From assembly GCA_965658375.1 (NCBI GenBank), contig CBFHSD010000018.1, positions 1 through 42,021 of the forward strand: DNA of 42,021 nt, written 5' to 3'. Source of the stretch: CBFHSD01 sp965658375 (GTDB lineage Bacteria > Bacteroidota > Bacteroidia > Flavobacteriales_G > Salibacteraceae). The notes beneath the pieces were generated by a model that saw only the letters and a program-made list of their open reading frames with translations, was not told the DNA's origin and ran no database searches. Of this stretch, positions 7,884-15,550 are shown one piece after another (the first letter of the stretch is position 1; each line of letters starts with the position of its first letter). Position numbers and translations under genes: made by a program.

Positions 7884-9410
7884 ATGATTCAAATTACCAA
7901 AAGTGCACAGTTTAGAAATCGCATTGTATCGCTTTTATACATTGTGTTTTTATCTTCAGCATACATGTCTATCCCGAACGATTTCTTAGAGAATTCAATC
8001 AGTTTGAGTCAGACATTAGAGTTGTCTGCAGATGAATTACAATTGAGTTTTGAAGAAGACCGTTTCTTAAGTGAGATCTTTGATATAAGAGAAGTAGATG
8101 CACTCAATGAATTGAATACTGCTTGTGACAGTTCAATGAAGGAATTAAAGATTATTGAGTCTGAATTCGTTGAAAATGTTGGTGGCTTAGATGAATATGG
8201 GATGGTTGTTAAGAAGACCAATACCGTTAAAGTGGTCAACTATTTCATTGATTTAAAGAAGTGGGAAAACATTAAGAATATTCTGGATACTTTATCTCTT
8301 AAAGTGACAGATGCTATAGATAATGACTCCTTAGCTAGCGTTGTAGAATCAGTATTGTTCCCAGAACGGCCAATTTTAGCAGCTAAAAAAGGGCCTAATA
8401 AGGAGAATTGGGGGTTATTTTATTTCAAGAATACTCCGGCAATGCAGGCACATGTGCACTTACAGAATATCATGACCAAAGTGATTTTGGTAAAGTCTAT
8501 GGCTACGCGATTTTTGGTAGATGATAAGTTGAGAGATATTCAAATCCAGAATTTTGTTGAAGTCAATGAGCTTCCAGATACACTTGCAGAGTTGGCGATG
8601 ATTCGAGTGCGATTTATGCCAGACTTCAACACCAAACAAGTTGTAGAGGTGCCAATTCCGTTTAACACCAAACGATTGATGGCTGAGAAGAAAATGATGC
8701 TCAGTGCTGAGACGAATGCTTCTGCTACACTTCTATCTTTCAGAGACTATGAAATCAGTATTGATTTAAGTGATTATGTGAACCAACTGTCTCTTCCAGA
8801 ATTTGAGGAAATTCCAGAAGACTTGGTTCCCAAAAAAGAGATGGATTACGTTCTTAAGCCGAAGAACCCTATTCTTTACGTAGATGTGCCTAATAAAATT
8901 AACCTAAAAGGGGCATTTGACAGTGAGAACAGTTTTGTAACCGCGAGTTATGGAGAAGTTTCGAAAATTAAAGAAGATGCTTTCTACTTCGAATGTAATT
9001 CTGCAGGCTACGTGCATTTTCAAATCACAGACAATGTTCAAAACACGTTCATAGGAACTTTTAGCTTTCCTGTTCAAGAGTTGCCTAAGCCAAAGCCAAT
9101 ACTATCTCAAAATGTGGGTGGCGACATCAGTGTTTTGACAGTAAGGAGACTGGAGGCTTTGGACCTTTATTTCGAGGATATTGATTGGCTCAACGCTCTT
9201 GATTTTTATTCTGTAAAAGGATTTGATCTCATTCATATTACCGATGGGGGAGCCACCACTGCTGAGAATAGATCTTCTGCCTTTAATGATGATGTTGCGC
9301 GCATGATAGATGTAGCGAAGTCTGGTGACCGCTTGATATTCAAGAACATCAAAGTAATGCGCCAGGGCGAAGTATATAAATTAGATCCACTTGTACTAGA
9401 AGTCATATAG
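7884..9410 (+). CDS. GldM/PorM-like motor/shaft protein (divergent)
   Basis: A 508-residue protein, nearly the length of GldM (about 515). It has one N-terminal TM helix: FRNRIVSLLYIVFLSSAYMS corresponds to the GldM 'PRQKMINLMYLV' start, with R11 and Y19 aligned to the intramembrane Arg9 and Tyr17 that contact GldL. The periplasmic part then follows GldM: W.LFYFKNTPAMQAHVHLQNI (first helical domain), later beta domains with PILYVDVPNKINL, PKPILSQNVGGDI, and the C-terminal AFNDDVARMIDVAKSGDRLIFKNIK block that ends 'KLDPLVLEVI', matching GldM D4. It starts 38 bases after the gldL-like stop and is followed after 2 bases by a beta-helix protein rather than gldN. Confidence 0.82.
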   Translation: MIQITKSAQFRNRIVSLLYIVFLSSAYMSIPNDFLENSISLSQTLELSADELQLSFEEDRFLSEIFDIREVDALNELNTACDSSMKELKIIESEFVENVGGLDEYGMVVKKTNTVKVVNYFIDLKKWENIKNILDTLSLKVTDAIDNDSLASVVESVLFPERPILAAKKGPNKENWGLFYFKNTPAMQAHVHLQNIMTKVILVKSMATRFLVDDKLRDIQIQNFVEVNELPDTLAELAMIRVRFMPDFNTKQVVEVPIPFNTKRLMAEKKMMLSAETNASATLLSFRDYEISIDLSDYVNQLSLPEFEEIPEDLVPKKEMDYVLKPKNPILYVDVPNKINLKGAFDSENSFVTASYGEVSKIKEDAFYFECNSAGYVHFQITDNVQNTFIGTFSFPVQELPKPKPILSQNVGGDISVLTVRRLEALDLYFEDIDWLNALDFYSVKGFDLIHITDGGATTAENRSSAFNDDVARMIDVAKSGDRLIFKNIKVMRQGEVYKLDPLVLEVI

Positions 9411-9412
9411 CT

Positions 9413-11029
9413 ATGAAGACCTTAACACTGAACATACTATTCATCACTCTATTGAGTTGTTCGTTTTTAAGAGCTGAGATACCAGCACTCATTCAAAACG
9501 ACACCACCATTGAAGAGGGAATTCATTTAATTGATCACAATGTATCTGTAGATGAAGATGCTACGCTCACTTTGGCAGAGGGGGTAACCCTCATTATGTC
9601 TGATGAAGCTACGTTTTTAATATACGGAGGCCTTGTGGCAAATGGAAGTGGAGAAAAGCCAGTTGTCATAAAAACAAACCCCAACAAAGATGCGGGAGTA
9701 GGTTTTAAAGTTTTGGGTAAGGCGCAAAAGTCAATTTCTCTGTATTACGTAACCTTTGACGGCCTTGATTTGCCTTTGAGCTTTAATGGTTTATGGCAGA
9801 GGCAATTGGTAGATATTCATTTTTGTATTTTCAGAAATATCATGACCGGTGAACCTGGAGTAGTAATTAACAATTCGCACCCATCAGAAGAGTTGTTCAT
9901 TCCATTCACGTTCAAACAAAATAAGTTTGTAGACAATTATAGCAGCATTTTCGTAGGTTTTTTTGAAAGTAACACGGTGAAGCTTCAAATGGAAAACAAT
10001 GTTATTTCACGCAACTTCATTTTTGGTTACAACACAGAAAACTCTGATCTCTCGGGTAGTGCTCCAGTAACATTTTTAGTAAATAATGATAAAAAGAAGT
10101 ACCCTGTATTATTTAAAAACAACAGCATCTTCAATAACTATGTGACGAGTATCAATGATGTATACATCAAAATGTCAGAGATAAACATGGGCTTCCGTGG
10201 AACTGCTCCAGGCATTTACTTAGATCAAAATTTTTATGGCATGGGTAAGGATCGCGGTGATGTGGTGAATACCATTGCCGCTCAAAATTCTTCGGTGATT
10301 TTGAAAAAGGTATTGGAAGCTCCTGCCGAAGAAACACCTTTACACATTGTGAATATGCGTTTTCATGATAGAGATGTGTATTTAGTAGAGAATGAATTTC
10401 TTCCTTGGGAAACTCAAAACTTCATTGATTCTATAGAGCTAGACTTTTCTAAACCTGTGAATAAAGCTACTTTTAAAGAAGTAATTCTTTCAGATGTATG
10501 GCAAGTAATCGTTGAGGTACCCCTTTTGGATGGCGGAGTAATAGACAATGCAATGGCATTCTCAAATGGAAAGCAAACCGTTGAGTTGGCTAACCCATAT
10601 TCTTATGCCGATGATTTTTATAAGATCAATAAGAGATATTATTCAATTGAGTTTGAGAATGATCGTGGACTGATTGAAAAAGCAGATATAGGAAGGGTTT
10701 ATTTGGATGTTTTCTTATTAGAATCTGAAAATATTTTCAGCTACCAAAAGCAAAAAGTTACTTTAAAAGAGTATAAACAAACCTTTAATACAGATGCTCC
10801 TGGAAGTCGCATAGGTGCTGGGGATGTAACTTCGCCTTATGTTCAAGAATTTCAAGAATTAGAGAGAAAAGTACTTGTGAGTTCTGAAGTAAATAGAGAT
10901 TTGGTAGAGATTGAATTAAAACAGTTCAGAAAGCGTTGGAAAGGAACCTCTGAATATGATTCAAAAGCCTATAAAAGGCTGTACAATTATTGGAGAACAG
11001 AATCCATCAGCGAAAGTGCAAAAGATTAG
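9413..11029 (+). CDS. Exported beta-helix protein, third gene of the gldLM-like operon
   Basis: A 538-residue protein whose ATG follows the gldM-like stop by 2 bases, so it is co-transcribed and probably coupled. The N-terminus is a signal sequence; LLSC at residues 13-16 could be a weak lipobox. Residues ~35-270 look like a right-handed parallel beta-helix, with short turns such as VSVDEDATLTLAEGVTLIM, YGGLVANGSGEKPVVIK, FRNIMTGEPGVVINN and FKNNSIFNNYV. Residues ~310-450 look like beta-sandwich (DSIELDFSKPVNKATFKEV) and the C-terminus (~470-538) is charged and helical. I do not recognise a named family. Its place suggests a periplasmic or outer-membrane partner of the motor, but this is inference. 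Confidence 0.75.
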   Translation: MKTLTLNILFITLLSCSFLRAEIPALIQNDTTIEEGIHLIDHNVSVDEDATLTLAEGVTLIMSDEATFLIYGGLVANGSGEKPVVIKTNPNKDAGVGFKVLGKAQKSISLYYVTFDGLDLPLSFNGLWQRQLVDIHFCIFRNIMTGEPGVVINNSHPSEELFIPFTFKQNKFVDNYSSIFVGFFESNTVKLQMENNVISRNFIFGYNTENSDLSGSAPVTFLVNNDKKKYPVLFKNNSIFNNYVTSINDVYIKMSEINMGFRGTAPGIYLDQNFYGMGKDRGDVVNTIAAQNSSVILKKVLEAPAEETPLHIVNMRFHDRDVYLVENEFLPWETQNFIDSIELDFSKPVNKATFKEVILSDVWQVIVEVPLLDGGVIDNAMAFSNGKQTVELANPYSYADDFYKINKRYYSIEFENDRGLIEKADIGRVYLDVFLLESENIFSYQKQKVTLKEYKQTFNTDAPGSRIGAGDVTSPYVQEFQELERKVLVSSEVNRDLVEIELKQFRKRWKGTSEYDSKAYKRLYNYWRTESISESAKD

Positions 11030-11033
11030 AGGA

Positions 11034-11321
11034 TTAAAGCAATCCTGAAGTCTTCAATATTCTTTTAAAAGCCTCATTTTTAGAAGCGTTACAGCTGCTT
11101 AGTTCAAGATAAGTCTTCTTTTTTTCTGGGAAAGTGTGAATGGCTAAGTGGCTTTCACCCAAAAGCCAAACAGCAGTGTATCCTGCAGGAGTAAAGTTAT
11201 GAGAAGTGAAATTGAGGATCTCAAATTTAGCCATTTCTAAAATGTCAGCAAGGGTATGTTTGAGCACGTTTTCATCTGTGCAACTAATCCATTCTTTATA
11301 TGAAAATATCTCTGCTTCCAT
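11034..11321 (-). CDS. speD: Minimal S-adenosylmethionine decarboxylase proenzyme (SpeD-like)
   Basis: About 95 residues from the ATG at 11321, which shares its A with the TGA of the upstream spermidine-synthase-like gene (TGATG coupling); a TTG at 11336 would add five residues. The autoprocessing and catalytic core of class 1 SpeD is intact: GESHLAIHTFPE contains the Glu-Ser cleavage site (Ser57 becoming the pyruvoyl group) and His62, and ELSSC supplies the active-site Cys77. Decarboxylated SAM is the aminopropyl donor for spermidine synthesis, fitting the neighbour. It is shorter than typical bacterial SpeD (about 117-130 residues) and has KKKTYLELSSC in place of the usual 'YGYAAVDVFTC', so it is divergent. 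Confidence 0.85.
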   Translation of the reverse strand: MEAEIFSYKEWISCTDENVLKHTLADILEMAKFEILNFTSHNFTPAGYTAVWLLGESHLAIHTFPEKKKTYLELSSCNASKNEAFKRILKTSGLL

Positions 11322-12862
11322 CAATACATTTCCCAAGCCCCGTCTAGGTAATACCTATATAAAATGGGGTTCTTAAAAGTGTTTGTCTCTATGCTGTCAG
11401 GCTCATTGCGAAAGTAGGGTTTTCCGAATGATGTTACTTGGTTGAGAGCGCTGTTGTTTAACCATTTGGTAGCTACTGCTGGTTCGCTACCTTGAAGAAT
11501 ATTTCGCATTTGATCAGAAGATAGTTCTTTGCTGGCAAGAACCCATCCCCATTCTCCCATTGTAACAATTTGATTATGTAATGGAATTGCGCTAAATCCT
11601 GCTGAACCGATTGTTTTTTCAATGCAATAGAATGCCTCATGAGCAAAATATGGACTTCCAGCTTGAGTAATCAATACACCTTGTTCACCCAGATGTTTGT
11701 GGCAAATGCGATACATTTCTTGGCTATATAGCCTCGATAGTTCCACGTTTCGAGGGTCGGGCAAATCAATGATGATCAAATCATAAATAGAGTGAGTAGT
11801 GTCCATATAATGGTAGCCATCTCCATTGATTACCTCTACCCGAGAGTCAGACAAAGAATGTTCATTGATGCGGGTGAGTAAGGGATTTGAACTTGCGAGT
11901 TCTGTTACGGCTGGATCTAAATCAACCAATGTTATTTTTTCTATGGTGTTATACTTTAATAACTCTCTTGCAGCACAGCCATCTCCACCGCCTAGTAGCA
12001 ATACATTATGTGTATTTGGAGTTAAGATCATTGCCGGGTGCACGAGTACCTCATGGTACAATACTTCATCATAGGTAGAGAGTTGCAAGTTGCCATTGAG
12101 GTAGAGCCAATAGTCCTCCTTCCATTGGGTAATAGTTATTTGCTGGTACTTGCTTTGTGCGCTATACACCACCTTGTCTTTATAGTTCTTTTGTTCGCTC
12201 AGCTCTATGATTTCTTGTGCTTGAGAAAGACCAATAGCAATAACTACAAAGCCTAAAACAATGGCGATGCTAGGGCTTTTAGATTTTTGCTTTATTGCGT
12301 GCTTATGATAAATGAGTACCAATAAAGTAGCAACGGCAAGGTTAACACCTCCTAAAACAAAGGGTGTATAGGATAAGCCTAGGTATGGGAGTCCGATGAA
12401 AGAGAAAAAAATTCCGCCTAAGAGTGAGCCATAGTAGTCTTTTTCTAAAATCTGAGATACGTTAATTTCAATCCGCTCATACACTTGATTTAATCGGATG
12501 GCCAATGGCAGTTCCATCCCAATCAATAAGCCTGTAATAAAGGAAAGTAAGTAGATGAAAAGCCCAAGATAAGAAGTGTAGGGTGCAATGCTGTAAATGA
12601 TAAGTGCTGAAAAGGAAACTATAATTGACAGGGTGATTTCTATGCCAATGAACCAAATAAACTCATTGCTTTTCACTTGCTTGGTAAAACGACTCCCCAA
12701 ACCCATGGCAAACAGCATAAGAGAAATGGTAAGCGCCCATTGAACAATGCTGTCTCCTAGAAAGTAACTAGCCAGTGTGGCAAGGACATACTCTGCTACA
12801 ACACCTGAAAAACCTGTTGCAAAGAGAGCTGCCTGTATAGCTTTAGATGCTGGTTTTTGCAT
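11321..12862 (-). CDS. Membrane-anchored spermidine synthase-like aminopropyltransferase
   Basis: A 513-residue protein. The first ~215 residues contain about seven hydrophobic helices (for example FSGVVAEYVLATLASYFLG, FIYLLSFITGLLIGMELPLA). The C-terminal half is a spermidine-synthase fold: YHEVLVHPAMIL, the SAM-type loop VLLLGGGDGCAARELLKY, VDLDPAVTELA, DGYHYM and IIIDLPDPRNVELSRLYS, including the 'D.pDP' catalytic segment. It is predicted to transfer aminopropyl groups from decarboxylated SAM made by the adjacent SpeD, with the active domain held at the membrane. ATG 12862 directly abuts the DUF350 stop with no gap. Membrane-fused versions are commonly found beside DUF350 proteins; the acceptor substrate is uncertain. 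Confidence 0.87.
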   Translation of the reverse strand: MQKPASKAIQAALFATGFSGVVAEYVLATLASYFLGDSIVQWALTISLMLFAMGLGSRFTKQVKSNEFIWFIGIEITLSIIVSFSALIIYSIAPYTSYLGLFIYLLSFITGLLIGMELPLAIRLNQVYERIEINVSQILEKDYYGSLLGGIFFSFIGLPYLGLSYTPFVLGGVNLAVATLLVLIYHKHAIKQKSKSPSIAIVLGFVVIAIGLSQAQEIIELSEQKNYKDKVVYSAQSKYQQITITQWKEDYWLYLNGNLQLSTYDEVLYHEVLVHPAMILTPNTHNVLLLGGGDGCAARELLKYNTIEKITLVDLDPAVTELASSNPLLTRINEHSLSDSRVEVINGDGYHYMDTTHSIYDLIIIDLPDPRNVELSRLYSQEMYRICHKHLGEQGVLITQAGSPYFAHEAFYCIEKTIGSAGFSAIPLHNQIVTMGEWGWVLASKELSSDQMRNILQGSEPAVATKWLNNSALNQVTSFGKPYFRNEPDSIETNTFKNPILYRYYLDGAWEMY

Positions 12863-13747
12863 TTATATAAGCCAGGTAACAACTATAGATCCTGCTATGT
12901 AAGCGAAAGCTTCTATTAGCCCAGCACCTACATTTGGCTTTTCTTGGTTCACCAATTCATCAGTCAGGCTAGCGCCATGAAGCAAGATTTTATCTGTAGC
13001 TAATCGTGTAGCTGGAATTAATAGTCCGCCTAAGAGCACGTCAATTCCCAATTCTGAGAAATGACTTTCCCATGATTCAAAATCACCACTAACTCCATAG
13101 CGAATGAGGTTTCCTATGGCTATGATTACTCCGGCATAGGCAACACCAACTGCTACGTTATCTTTTTCAATTTCTTTATGAATATCATAAGAGGTGATCC
13201 AATTGTACAGCAATGCGAAAACCCATAGAATAAGTTGTCCGCTGAGCCAAAATGCAATTGCTGTGATAAAACCAGATAGTAAGTAGCCATTAATTAAATC
13301 TGGAAAAAAGTTAATTCCCTCTCCTGAAATGGCACCAAAAACGATAAGGCCTGTGGCAAAATAGTTAGCCCCTTCGATCACACCGGTTCCAACATTTTGA
13401 TCTTCAATAATTTCTTTGCGAATGCTAAAACTTCTCAAAACAAGGTTTTCATTGGTCCAAGCACCTATGTTAAGCAGTATAATCGAAAGTATACCATAAC
13501 TGATAAGGTCTGTAATATCTCTTAAGAAACCATTAGAGTCTCCAATGATAGAACTTCCAATAGCAAGAACAAGGCCTGCAAAATAGCCTACATAAGAAAA
13601 GCTAAAAGCCAAATTGTCTTGATCGAGCAGTTCGCTCTGAATGCGAATTTGACGATGTGATTTCTGAAATACAAAGCGACCTAATAAAAGCAATGAAATG
13701 GCTGCTGAGAAATAGCCGAGATGTTGAAGAAGAATGTTCCAATTCAT
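12863..13747 (-). CDS. DUF350 integral membrane protein with four internal repeats
   Basis: A 294-residue, very hydrophobic protein with about eight TM helices. Four related segments can be aligned by eye: DQDNLAFSFSYVGYFAG, DQNVGTGVIEGANYFATG, KDNVAVGVAYAGVIIAIG and KPNVGAGLIEAFAYIAG, each a polar Asx/Glu stretch entering a Gly/Ala-rich helix. This is the DUF350 (YjfL-like) repeat, two per domain. The function of DUF350 is unknown; in E. coli yjfL sits with a PspA-like gene and a glutathionylspermidine-synthase-like gene, and elsewhere DUF350 neighbours spermidine synthase-like proteins. Here it sits between an exported protein (8-base gap) and the aminopropyltransferase (abutting), supporting a membrane/polyamine complex. 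Confidence 0.85.
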   Translation of the reverse strand: MNWNILLQHLGYFSAAISLLLLGRFVFQKSHRQIRIQSELLDQDNLAFSFSYVGYFAGLVLAIGSSIIGDSNGFLRDITDLISYGILSIILLNIGAWTNENLVLRSFSIRKEIIEDQNVGTGVIEGANYFATGLIVFGAISGEGINFFPDLINGYLLSGFITAIAFWLSGQLILWVFALLYNWITSYDIHKEIEKDNVAVGVAYAGVIIAIGNLIRYGVSGDFESWESHFSELGIDVLLGGLLIPATRLATDKILLHGASLTDELVNQEKPNVGAGLIEAFAYIAGSIVVTWLI

Positions 13748-13755
13748 AGTAACTT

Positions 13756-14511
13756 TTATTTACCGAAGCCTCCGCTTCTTGACCGTGTTGAACTCTTAGA
13801 ATACCTTGAACTGTTTCTACTACGTTGCGTTTTAGAGCTTCGAGAAACTCTGCTATTTACGCGGTCTTTGAAGCTTTGAGGCTTTTGTCCCCAAGTGGTG
13901 TTTCTACCAGCATTTGAGCTGGAGTAGCTCGATGTTCCGTAATAGCCATTCGGACCGTAATACGCTCCTCTTCCGCGGTAGCTGTTGTAGTAGTTATTGT
14001 AATATCCGTACCTAGCCGGATAAGTCATTAAGTGGAACATGTTGCTCATGAAAGCGTACTTCCCGTAAAATTCCCAGAATGAACCACCATCCCTTTCTTT
14101 CCAGCGGCCATATTTCTCGTTTCCAATGTATTGAGAATAGCCTGCCGGAGCAATGCTTTTTTCTAAGACGCCATTGGTTTTGCTCGCCACTTCCATACCT
14201 AGGGCATTTTTATGACTTTCGAAAAACATGGGTGAAACTGTTAGCCACTCCGTTTCTTGTGTGTCAAAAGTGGTGTCTGTGAGTGGAACTATAACTTGGT
14301 ATTTATGGTAATAGGTGGGATCTTCATAGTTCATATCTGCCAAAATCACAGTGTAATCTTGATCATTCATATGTTGCTTGATGACTTTATCAAGCCCTTC
14401 TTCTTGGTAAGCGTAATCTTGGTTGCCGTTGGACGAACTAGAGCATCTAGAAATCATGGCTAACATTAAAAAGAATACCCCAACCGTAACTATTAACTGA
14501 CCTGTTTTCAT
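13756..14511 (-). CDS. Exported Tyr/Gly- and Arg/Ser-rich protein of the DUF350 operon
   Basis: A 251-residue protein with an N-terminal hydrophobic signal (LIVTVGVFFLMLAMI) followed by RCSSSSNG; the Cys could be lipidated but Arg at -1 is a poor lipobox. Residues 30-145 form a folded region (DKVIKQHMNDQDYTVILADM; GRWKERDGGSFWEFYGKYAF). The tail is low complexity: YYNNYYNSYRGRGAYYG, then Ser/Arg-rich sequence ending RSRSGGFGK. Basic Gly-Phe-Gly endings also occur in YjfM/YgiB (DUF1190) and DUF4247-type proteins encoded beside DUF350, but I cannot place this one firmly. The ATG overlaps the DUF4178 gene stop by 4 bases. Confidence 0.72.
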   Translation of the reverse strand: MKTGQLIVTVGVFFLMLAMISRCSSSSNGNQDYAYQEEGLDKVIKQHMNDQDYTVILADMNYEDPTYYHKYQVIVPLTDTTFDTQETEWLTVSPMFFESHKNALGMEVASKTNGVLEKSIAPAGYSQYIGNEKYGRWKERDGGSFWEFYGKYAFMSNMFHLMTYPARYGYYNNYYNSYRGRGAYYGPNGYYGTSSYSSSNAGRNTTWGQKPQSFKDRVNSRVSRSSKTQRSRNSSRYSKSSTRSRSGGFGK

Positions 14512-15047
14512 ACTAAGGCGGGTAATATATTGCTTATTTCAAAGGGCTTAATGTGCGAACCAATCGATGCCTCAAATTCATCGTCATCCCATTGCTCAAT
14601 GGTTAAGACTTTAGAGCCATCTTGCTTGTAATATTCAAAACTTTCCAGTTCTTCCCATTCTTTATTTCCTGTTTCTTGCCAAAATCCAGGAGCTTTTTCT
14701 TCAAAGTGATAGGTCTCGTTTTCAAAATGCAGCTCAGAAGGGGTCTCACGGTTTTTTCCAATTGTATTCAGAATATCTTCTTGAATTTGACCTAAACGAA
14801 TTCGCTTAGAAAGTGTGAGCTCAAGATCATCTTCGGTGTCAACAGATAAAAAAAGTTGCTCTTTCCCGTTGTTGATTTTGTATTCTCTTGAGAACACATT
14901 ATTTCCCCAATCATAGGTGTAAGCCTCTTCAACCTTCCAAGTGCTAAGGTTGTAATCAAATACAAATCCCAACTCTAAATCGGTGATTTTGATATTGGTT
15001 GAATCGTATGCGGGCTCTTTTTTCTTGCTAAATAAATTCTTGAACAT
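14508..15047 (-). CDS. DUF4178-like cytoplasmic protein
   Basis: A 179-residue soluble protein without a signal peptide or TM segment. The pattern fits DUF4178: ITDLELGFVFDYNLSTWKVEEAYTYDWG, then FSREYKINNGKEQLFLSV, then YHFEEKAPGFWQETG and FEYYKQDGSKVLTIEQWDD, an alternating acidic beta-rich fold. DUF4178 proteins recur in operons with DUF350 and spermidine synthase-like proteins; their biochemical role is not established. It overlaps the exported-protein gene by 4 bases and starts 8 bases after the SRPBCC gene stop, so it is firmly inside this operon. Confidence 0.75.
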   Translation of the reverse strand: MFKNLFSKKKEPAYDSTNIKITDLELGFVFDYNLSTWKVEEAYTYDWGNNVFSREYKINNGKEQLFLSVDTEDDLELTLSKRIRLGQIQEDILNTIGKNRETPSELHFENETYHFEEKAPGFWQETGNKEWEELESFEYYKQDGSKVLTIEQWDDDEFEASIGSHIKPFEISNILPALV

Positions 15048-15055
15048 AATTATGA

Positions 15056-15493
15056 CTAAGCTACTTCTGTTATTTGACCCTTGAGGTTCTTGAATAAAAG
15101 TTTCTGCATGCCCTTTACTAGAAGCATTGTACTTTCTTCAAACGAAGAATCAACATCAAAGTTGGATACCCAAGTGAGCGTGCAAGACTCCGAATCTGCA
15201 GGAATAACTTGAAGATGAGCCGTGTAATTTTCTACCTGAAGCTCTCCACCAAGAAGGCGATAGCTGTATGTCATGTTTTCCTCATCAAATGCTGTTAATT
15301 CTTCAACAATGGGTTCGTGCCCGTCATTTAAATCAACTGTTCGAATTGCGCCTACTCCATTTCCTTCTGTTTGAGAAGATTTGAAAATCTGAGGGATAAG
15401 TTCGTCCAATTTGTCAAAAGCGCTTACAAGCATCCAAACGCTCTTTGCAGTAGCATTTACTTTTTCTGAGGTTTCTATAGTTTTATGATTCAT
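15056..15493 (-). CDS. SRPBCC superfamily (polyketide cyclase/START-like) protein
   Basis: About 145 residues from ATG 15493; a TTG at 15544 would add 17 residues of unlikely sequence. The START/Bet v1-like pattern is clear: an N-terminal strand (KTIETSEKVNATAKSVWMLV), then the helix FDKLDELIPQIFKSSQ, GVGAIRTVDLNDG, the central strands YSYRLLGGELQVENYTAHLQV, and a long C-terminal helix (ESTMLLVKGMQKLLFKNLKG). Such folds bind hydrophobic ligands in a cavity. It is the second gene of the minus-strand operon. Its ligand and role beside the polyamine enzymes are unknown. Confidence 0.82.
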   Translation of the reverse strand: MNHKTIETSEKVNATAKSVWMLVSAFDKLDELIPQIFKSSQTEGNGVGAIRTVDLNDGHEPIVEELTAFDEENMTYSYRLLGGELQVENYTAHLQVIPADSESCTLTWVSNFDVDSSFEESTMLLVKGMQKLLFKNLKGQITEVA

Positions 15494-15550
15494 CGCGTTC
15501 TGGGTTTTGGCCACTAAAGTAATGGCTTTAATACCGTTACGCAACCATTT

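Noticed and set aside
7318..9410. ExbB/ExbD or MotA/MotB identity for the motor pair
   Set aside because: The first protein has two TM helices rather than three or four, and the second lacks an OmpA-like or ExbD-type C-terminal domain and membrane Asp; both match GldL and GldM blocks in order.
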